This document shows, piece by piece, positions 6,568 to 10,271 of a stretch of DNA of 10,271 nucleotides; the first letter of the stretch is position 1; each line of letters begins with the position of its first letter. The DNA lies in NCBI GenBank assembly GCA_903831545.1, contig CAIKYI010000167.1, positions 1 to 10,271 on the forward strand, read 5' to 3'. A program made the translations under genes and the position numbers. The notes under the pieces are model-generated. The model did no database searches. It had not been told where the DNA came from and saw only the letters and a list, made by a program, of their open reading frames with translations. The DNA comes from an uncultured Methylobacter sp. Its GTDB lineage: Bacteria; Pseudomonadota; Gammaproteobacteria; Methylococcales; Methylomonadaceae.

Positions 6568-6995
6568 TGATCCTCTCCTGTGTCAGGGGTAAGTTGCGCA
6601 TAGATAGACATTACACTTTTAAACAATTGTCGAACCTGTTCCGAGTCCAGTGCGGCTTGATGGGGTTCGATATGTAACTCAAGTCCCGGGGCGATGGTTA
6701 AATGACTCCACACCTCAATGTTTCCGGATTTCTTTCGGGGCAACAAATCCTCGGGCTGAGCTTGTTGTGCTAATAACTCGCCTATACGTTCCAGCGACAA
6801 ACCAGACTTTTGCCATTTGTTAATGAACAGCAATTGTTCCAGATGAGTCTCAGTGTAGTGAGCAGCCCGCTTGAGACCGATTGGCCGACTCACCAAACCC
6901 GTCTGCATATAAAAGCGCACCGTTCGTTTCGATGTTTCAGTTAAGGAGCAAAGCTCATCAAGCGTAAAAGTATGTGTGGTTTTATTTTCATTCAT
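6564..6995 (-). CDS. MerR-family transcriptional regulator
   Basis: The product has 143 residues when started at the ATG at 6993-6995 (MNENKTTHTFTLDELC). The frame extends 25 codons further to 7070, but that part is AT-rich, low in complexity and overlaps the promoter, so I reject it. Residues about 9-45 form the MerR winged helix-turn-helix (FTLDELCSLTETSKRTVRFY, then MQTGLVSRP). AAHYTETHLEQLLFINKWQKSGLSLERI continues the conserved second helix pair in two short stretches at 44-72. The C-terminal part (73-143) lacks the cysteine patterns of metal sensors, so its effector is unknown. It is the first gene of a two-gene operon with the VIT-VWA gene, overlapping by 4 bp. It probably controls that operon through the motif at 7021-7036 (inference). 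Confidence 0.85.
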   Translation of the reverse strand: MNENKTTHTFTLDELCSLTETSKRTVRFYMQTGLVSRPIGLKRAAHYTETHLEQLLFINKWQKSGLSLERIGELLAQQAQPEDLLPRKKSGNIEVWSHLTIAPGLELHIEPHQAALDSEQVRQLFKSVMSIYAQLTPDTGEDQ

Positions 6996-7020
6996 GGCTT
7001 TATAGTAACATAAAAACTGT

Positions 7021-7036
7021 TTATAACAACTGTTAA
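7021..7036. promoter_or_regulatory. Candidate MerR operator upstream of the operon
   Basis: TTATAACAACTGTTAA lies 26-41 bp upstream of the MerR ATG. It is 15/16 identical to TTATAACAATTGTTAA at 7268-7283, upstream of the antitoxin gene. A minus-strand TTTACA (complement of 7047-7052) could be a -35 box, with TGTTAT 18 bp downstream inside this motif as -10, placing the motif in the promoter core as MerR operators usually are. A second AACTGTT at 7016-7022 makes a direct repeat. All of this is inferred from position and similarity. Confidence 0.35.
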
Positions 7037-7267
7037 TAAAATGTATTGTAAACATATAGGTTAATTTCATTTCTTAAGAAGGGAAGGGGGGGATAGAAAA
7101 CCTGGCTTTAGTATTACTTGTCTTTGATTGATAATTGTAGTGGGATGACTCAGAAAGCTGCCGGATTTTGTCCGTGGGGCCATTCTTTAGTTGTTGCACT
7201 GGCTATGCGGTTACTGAATCTCAGAAGGAGAAAATACAGATTTGCAATGATCTGATTAACAGCGATA

Positions 7268-7283
7268 TTATAACAATTGTTAA
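7268..7283. promoter_or_regulatory. Palindromic operator upstream of the antitoxin
   Basis: TAACAATTGTTA (7271-7282) is a perfect 12-bp palindrome, ending 23 bp before the antitoxin ATG. AbrB/MazE-type antitoxins usually repress their own operon through such palindromes, so autoregulation is the natural reading. Its near-identity to the site at 7021-7036 upstream of the MerR gene raises the alternative that one protein controls both divergent operons. Confidence 0.45.
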
Positions 7284-7305
7284 AACAAGCATCTCGGATG
7301 GTCAC

Positions 7306-7530
7306 ATGCATACCCTTAAACTGACACAAATTGGCAATTCAGTTGGATTGATTCTACCAAAAGAAGTCCTTGCACGGTTAAAGCTTGTTAAAGGCGATAC
7401 CGTATTTTTAACCGATGCACCTGGAGCGGTCACCATTACACCGCACGATCCCAGTTTTGAAGAGCAGTTGGAAATAGGGCGTGAATTCATGCGTGAATAT
7501 CGCGATACCTTTAACGCATTGGCAAAATAG
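7306..7530 (+). CDS. AbrB/MazE-like antitoxin
   Basis: This 74-residue protein has an N-terminal SpoVT/AbrB swapped-hairpin DNA-binding domain at residues 1-46 (KLTQIGNSVGLILPKEVLARL, with the hallmark G-N-S-x-G-x-x-L-P-K, and KLVKGDTVFLTDAP). Its tail at 50-74 is charged and helical (SFEEQLEIGREFMREYRDTF) and would wrap the toxin. I start at ATG 7306-7308, since the longer frame to 7168 would add an unrelated extension and overlap the operator. It is 2 bp upstream of the Doc gene. AbrB-type antitoxins paired with Doc-family toxins are a common type II toxin-antitoxin arrangement. The antitoxin is intact although its toxin is not. Confidence 0.9.
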   Translation: MHTLKLTQIGNSVGLILPKEVLARLKLVKGDTVFLTDAPGAVTITPHDPSFEEQLEIGREFMREYRDTFNALAK

Positions 7531-7532
7531 TT

Positions 7533-7926
7533 ATGCAGCAATGGCGATGGATTGATAAACGACTGTTAGTGATGTTACATGATGAAAGCCTGGCCTTACA
7601 CGGTGGAGCATCCGGTATTCGTGATAGATTCGGCTTTGAGTCGCGCAGTCAACTTGGCGCATTATGGGGAGCCGGATTTTGCAGATTTAACTGCCGCCTA
7701 CGCGGTTGGATTAGCGAAAAACCATCCCTTTGTGGATGGTAACAAGCGCGTTGCATTTTTATCGGTGGGTTTGTTTTTGGGATTGAATGGCTACACGCTT
7801 AACGCAACCCAATTGGAAGCCACGCTCACCATTCAGGCAATCGCTGGCAGTCAATTATTAGAAGCCGACTTTGCTGAATGGGTACGATCAAATTCATCAA
7901 TAAAAGATCACTTGTTGAGCTCTTAA
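7533..7926 (+). pseudogene. doc: Doc/Fic-family toxin, frameshifted
   Basis: Doc toxins are Fic-fold kinases that phosphorylate elongation factor Tu and stop translation. The start (7533-7535) gives the proper Doc N-terminus: WRWIDKRLLVMLHDESLALH, then GGASGIRD ending at 7625. Doc homologues then continue with about four residues (such as xxLL) before ESAL. Here the continuation DSALSRAVNLAHYGEPDFAD appears from 7627 in another frame, followed by the intact catalytic loop HPFVDGNKR and the normal C-terminus to 7926. So about 11 nt are missing around 7626, breaking the frame; the N-terminal frame ends at 7742 after a nonsense tail. The shorter downstream ORF (from 7579) has no real N-terminus. 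An assembly error is possible, but the loss of four codons' worth of sequence argues for a real deletion. Confidence 0.8.
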
Positions 7927-8310
7927 ATTGACTAACGGATGTTCATAATAGTATTATTTTTTCAGATTATTGTGTATATCTACCGAGCGATCTAGACTGT
8001 TCAATCATTCAGTTTATCGTTTGATTTTCGTAATCAAAGTAAATCCAATAAATTTTGCAGCTTCATTATCTGAAAATTTATCTTCCTGATATATTTTGCC
8101 GTTAGCAGAAAAAATAATGTCATGGCGGGAAAAATTAGCATGTCTACTACGAGTTTTATTAAATATAGCACTGAACGTAGCTAACGATCAATTATTGTCG
8201 CTGAATGACCATTTTTCAAAGCTAATCAGTGGTTTACCGGAAACTTTTATCTGTCTCTTCCGGGACCGAGCATTGAACAAAAAACTAATTCAACTAAATT
8301 TTTTATCAAA
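7927..8310. other. AT-rich gap without a convincing gene
   Basis: About 380 bp separate the Doc stop from where the primase becomes recognisable. A 73-codon plus-strand frame (8096-8317, TTG start) has no motif and I do not believe it. On the minus strand a frame is open from 8187 to TAA at 8014-8016, ending AAKFIGFTLITKIKR; it looks somewhat protein-like but has no ATG. TTTGATT-TTCGT-AATCAAA at 8020-8038 is a 7-bp inverted repeat without a T-run. The primase frame itself stays open up to 8209 but loses its family character before about 8311. Confidence 0.3.
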
Positions 8311-8337
8311 ACGTTAAGCGAACAGGAAAAAGCAATA

Positions 8338-9342
8338 TTGCAGGCCGAAAGCGCAGTCAAGCTCCAACAACGCGAAGTTGCTCAGCAAGCCCAACATGAT
8401 AAAGTGGCGAGTGCTGTGCGTGAGTTATTGGCTGTCGCCGCTCCGGCTCCGGCAGACCATAAATATTTAGAAACGAAACAGGCTCGCCCCGGCGATTTGC
8501 GTGTAGTGCCGGTAGATGGCAGTGATTTGCCTGTCGACTCGGTAGTGATGATTGGCAATACCTGGAAGGCCTCTAAAGTATTGCGCGAAGAAAATCCGGA
8601 TAAACTGGTTTTTACCGCCGGTGATTTACTGCTGACCGCTCAAGACGTGAACGGCGAAATCCGTTCAGTGCAAACCATTCAGGAAAACGGCAGCAAACGC
8701 TTTGCGGTCGGTGGCGCTAAACAAGACATGTTTCATGTTGTCGGCGGGCAAGGCCTCGACGCACTTGAAAAAGCCCCGGCTATTGTTATCGGCGAGGGCT
8801 ATGCAACCGCTGACACACTATCACAAGCGCTAGGCTATGCCACCGTCGCCGCGTTTGACAGTGGTAATCTGCCCAACGTGGCCACGCAGCTACGCGAAAA
8901 GTTTCCCGATAAACCCTTTGTTATTGCAGGCGACAATGATATGCATCTTGAGCTGACCGAAGGCAAAAATCCCGGCAAAGAAAAAGCCTTAGCTGCGGCT
9001 AAAGCAGTCGCTGGCACGGCTATTTTTCCGATATTCGCCCCCGGTGAGCAAAACTACCCTGCAAATCTGGAACCGGTAACGCCGTCAAAAGCGCGAGCAG
9101 GTAGCTTGACTGACGAGCAACAACAGGCGATTGCCAAATTGAAGCGCTACACCGACTTTAACGATCTTGCGACTAACAGCGTGTTAGGTCGCGAAGGTGT
9201 TAGTCGTCAAGTAACGACTCGTGTAAACAGCATCATCGAATGGCAGGAAAAACAGATAATGGCGGCGCAGTGGCAAGCGCAGAAGCAAGAACAATTTGAA
9301 AAGTTTGAGCAACAGCACCAACGTAAAGCTATAAAAATGTGA
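8338..9342 (+). CDS. Toprim primase, C-terminal part of plasmid type
   Basis: This is the C-terminal part of a conjugative or plasmid DNA primase of the TraC/Toprim_3 group, which makes RNA primers on transferred single strands. From the TTG at 8338-8340 it gives 334 residues. Residues 1-35 are a charged helix; APADHKYLETKQ at 37-48 is the typical linker; residues 60-125 form the beta-rich RNAP-like segment. The Toprim domain at about 147-225 has catalytic E153 in VIGEGYATADT and the acidic pair D199/D201 in AGDND, followed by NPGKEKALAAAKAVAG. Residues 285-334 are a Gln-rich coiled coil. Full-length relatives have large N-terminal domains (metallopeptidase, ArdC or zinc-finger types) that are missing. 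The homologous frame extends back to about 8311 (TLSEQEKAIL) without an ATG, so it is probably 5'-truncated. The next in-frame ATG is internal, at MIGNTW. It is the parent-like copy for the broken segments at 3013-3449 and 3954-4033. Confidence 0.8.
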   Translation: MQAESAVKLQQREVAQQAQHDKVASAVRELLAVAAPAPADHKYLETKQARPGDLRVVPVDGSDLPVDSVVMIGNTWKASKVLREENPDKLVFTAGDLLLTAQDVNGEIRSVQTIQENGSKRFAVGGAKQDMFHVVGGQGLDALEKAPAIVIGEGYATADTLSQALGYATVAAFDSGNLPNVATQLREKFPDKPFVIAGDNDMHLELTEGKNPGKEKALAAAKAVAGTAIFPIFAPGEQNYPANLEPVTPSKARAGSLTDEQQQAIAKLKRYTDFNDLATNSVLGREGVSRQVTTRVNSIIEWQEKQIMAAQWQAQKQEQFEKFEQQHQRKAIKM

Positions 9343-9397
9343 TACCAAGTCTATAAGCTATGCTTGCCATTGAAATTAAGGATTTACACGTGATTAA

Positions 9398-9709
9398 TTG
9401 TTTGTCAGTCACACTAAGCCCTATAGGTCACTCTGTTGGGCACTTTCTAAGGAACTTGCCGGAGCTGTTGCACAAGTCCAAGGAACGGTTGCATCTGCTG
9501 TTGAAAATCTATCAAGCAAAATTAGCTTAGAAGACAAACCCGGTTATCCAACCGGAGAAGAAGTATTTAATTACCAGCCTAAGTCGTATCTTGTTATTGG
9601 TTGTATGTCAGAATTTATAACTGAGTATGGTGTAAACAAAGAAAAGTTAAGGTCTTTTGAATTATTGAGGAAGAATACGACAAACCCAGAAATATTAACT
9701 TTCGAATAA
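9398..9709 (+). pseudogene. DUF4263 (Shedu-like) C-terminal remnant
   Basis: The translated 103 residues show the C-terminal half of DUF4263, the domain of the Shedu anti-phage nuclease SduA and relatives: WALSKELAGAVAQVQGTV, QPKSYLVIGCMSEF and NKEKLRSFELLRKNTTNPEI. The PD-(D/E)XK catalytic residues (E-x-K) lie upstream of this point in the family, and the frame is closed by TAA at 9395-9397, so they are gone. The frame also stops at 9707-9709 right after ILTFE, where relatives continue for about 10-20 residues (often DELYERAK-like). It is therefore truncated at both ends and cannot be an active nuclease. The start codon at 9398 is TTG with no Shine-Dalgarno. It joins directly to the macro-domain remnant. 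Confidence 0.75.
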
Positions 9710-9920
9710 TATCCGGCATGCGTTAAGTGCGTTAGTGAAAATCATAGCCACTGAAAAGTTTACTTCAATCGCGTTGCCACGGATAGCCACCGGCGTAGGT
9801 GATTTAGACTGGGATGATGTGTTGCCTTTGATAGAAAATAGACTGGGTGGCCTTGCTATACCCGTTTATATTTATGTCGCTTATATTGCTGGAAAAGCGG
9901 CTGATGAGTCAATCGTTTAA
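9699..9920 (+). pseudogene. Macro-domain protein, C-terminal remnant
   Basis: This frame reads NNIRHALSALVKIIATEKF, then SIALPRIATGVGDLDWDDVL, then PLIENRLGGLAIPVYIY, the last third of a macro domain. Macro domains bind or hydrolyse ADP-ribose and its derivatives, and occur in DarG-type antitoxins and free-standing deacylases. The loop GVGDLDW has D where GVGGLDW is usual. A GTG at 9735-9737 could start a 61-residue peptide, but the homology extends upstream to about 9708, so the real gene was longer and its N-terminal ADP-ribose loop is lost. The frame opens at 9699, overlapping the end of the DUF4263 remnant by about 10 bp. A deletion joining two genes is the simplest explanation. Confidence 0.75.
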
Positions 9921-10232
9921 GCATTCTATGTGTCGGGTTGAATATAAACTCAAAAGCAAAACAGTCTAAGATGTCAGTTACACCCATTTAAAAGTTCTAA
10001 GTGGGATGTTGTAAACTCGCCACGTTCTAAAACGCAAAGGCATGAGTGATACAACGTCAAATAAACTTGATGCGTCAGGACATAGAACTGCTTCGATGCT
10101 GAATATCTAAGATGTGAAATTAAAGACAATTGACCCGTCTGGGGAGTAAGTGCTTTGTTACCAGCTTTGTTACCAGCTTTGTTACCAGATAGGATTTTTG
10201 AAGCGTTGTGGCTTGCTAACTACTTGATTTAA
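9921..10232. other. Gene-free stretch before the tRNA
   Basis: I see no ORF with protein-like character on either strand. The stretch contains two copies of TCTAAGATGT (9965-9974 and 10106-10115), probably of little meaning, and the 12-bp tandem repeat at 10152-10187. Its position directly downstream of a tRNA 3' end is where attachment sites of integrative elements usually lie, but no second copy of the tRNA end is present in the window. Confidence 0.4.
10152..10187. repeat. Tandem 12-bp repeat, three perfect copies
   Basis: GCTTTGTTACCA occurs three times head to tail at 10152-10163, 10164-10175 and 10176-10187. It lies 45 bp beyond the tRNA-His 3' end. Short direct repeats beside a tRNA attachment site can be arm-type integrase binding sites; no integrase gene is in view to support this. 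Replication slippage alone could also explain it. Confidence 0.8.
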
Positions 10233-10271
10233 TGGGGTGAACGACGGGGCTCGAACCCGCGACAACCGGAA
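10233..10271 (-). tRNA. tRNA-His, 3' part (cut by window edge)
   Basis: Read on the minus strand, the last 39 bp give the 3' half of a tRNA ending in encoded CCA (complement of 10233-10235). The T-arm is a 5-bp stem GCGGG/CCCGT around TTCGAGC. The acceptor 3' strand is CGTTCAC, then discriminator C. A C discriminator together with the GTTGTC variable region is characteristic of bacterial tRNA-His, where the extra G(-1) pairs with that C. The anticodon lies outside the window, so the identity is inferred from these features. Confidence 0.85.

Noticed and set aside
6996..7070. 25-codon N-terminal extension of the MerR frame
   Set aside because: AT-rich, contains the promoter motif, and MerR proteins normally start a few residues before the HTH; the ATG at 6993-6995 fits better.
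7168..7305. N-terminal extension of the antitoxin frame
   Set aside because: Not AbrB-like, starts at a non-ATG codon and would run across the palindromic operator; ATG 7306 gives the usual length.
8014..8187. Minus-strand open frame ending FIGFTLITKIKR
   Set aside because: No usable start codon and no recognisable family; too short to support.
8096..8317. 73-codon plus-strand ORF before the primase
   Set aside because: TTG start, no ribosome binding site, no motif, and it overlaps an open primase frame.
8648..8684. Idea that the two primase remnants are one circularly permuted copy
   Set aside because: Their divergence from the long copy differs markedly (about 80% versus 90%), so one common source is unlikely.

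Overview
The window looks like a decaying accessory region of a gammaproteobacterial chromosome, sitting against the 3' end of a tRNA-His gene at the right edge. The lineage is an inference: the partial tRNA has the C discriminator typical of bacterial tRNA-His, and the encoded families (AbrB/Doc, VIT-VWA, Toprim primase, DUF4263, macro domain) are common in Pseudomonadota. I cannot name a genus. No integrase, transposase or CRISPR array is visible.

Layout. Positions 1-2810 are AT-rich and carry four apparently intact minus-strand genes: a small hydrophobic protein (272-592), a small unknown protein (624-869), an HNH endonuclease (1065-1706), and a 337-residue helix-turn-helix protein (1741-2754) immediately upstream of it. 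The last two look like one operon. A 15-bp imperfect dyad occurs upstream of the HTH gene and twice in the gap between the HNH gene and the small gene.

Positions 2910-4230 are a gene graveyard. In order: a hydrophobic minus-strand tail; a broken copy of a plasmid-type Toprim primase; an unidentified plus-strand ORF; a minus-strand remnant resembling a TauE/SafE permease C-terminus; and a second, more diverged sliver of the same primase family.

Positions 4228-6995 hold the best-preserved unit: a MerR-type regulator overlapping by 4 bp a 779-residue VIT + VWA protein with an intact MIDAS motif and a leucine-rich-repeat-like tail. Positions 7306-7926 hold a toxin-antitoxin pair: an AbrB/MazE-like antitoxin and a Doc/Fic toxin that appears inactivated by a frameshifting deletion of about 11 nt.

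Positions 8311-9342 hold the long primase copy, lacking its N-terminal domains. It is followed by back-to-back remnants of a DUF4263 (Shedu-like) protein and a macro-domain protein, then about 310 bp without genes containing a 12-bp tandem triplicate, then the tRNA-His 3' end.

Reading as a whole (inference): an old island or plasmid-derived element at a tRNA gene, eroded to fragments of mobility and defence genes. The MerR/VIT-VWA operon and the HTH/HNH pair are the parts most likely still functional. I see no clearly new system, but these two pairs and their shared upstream motifs deserve a check.
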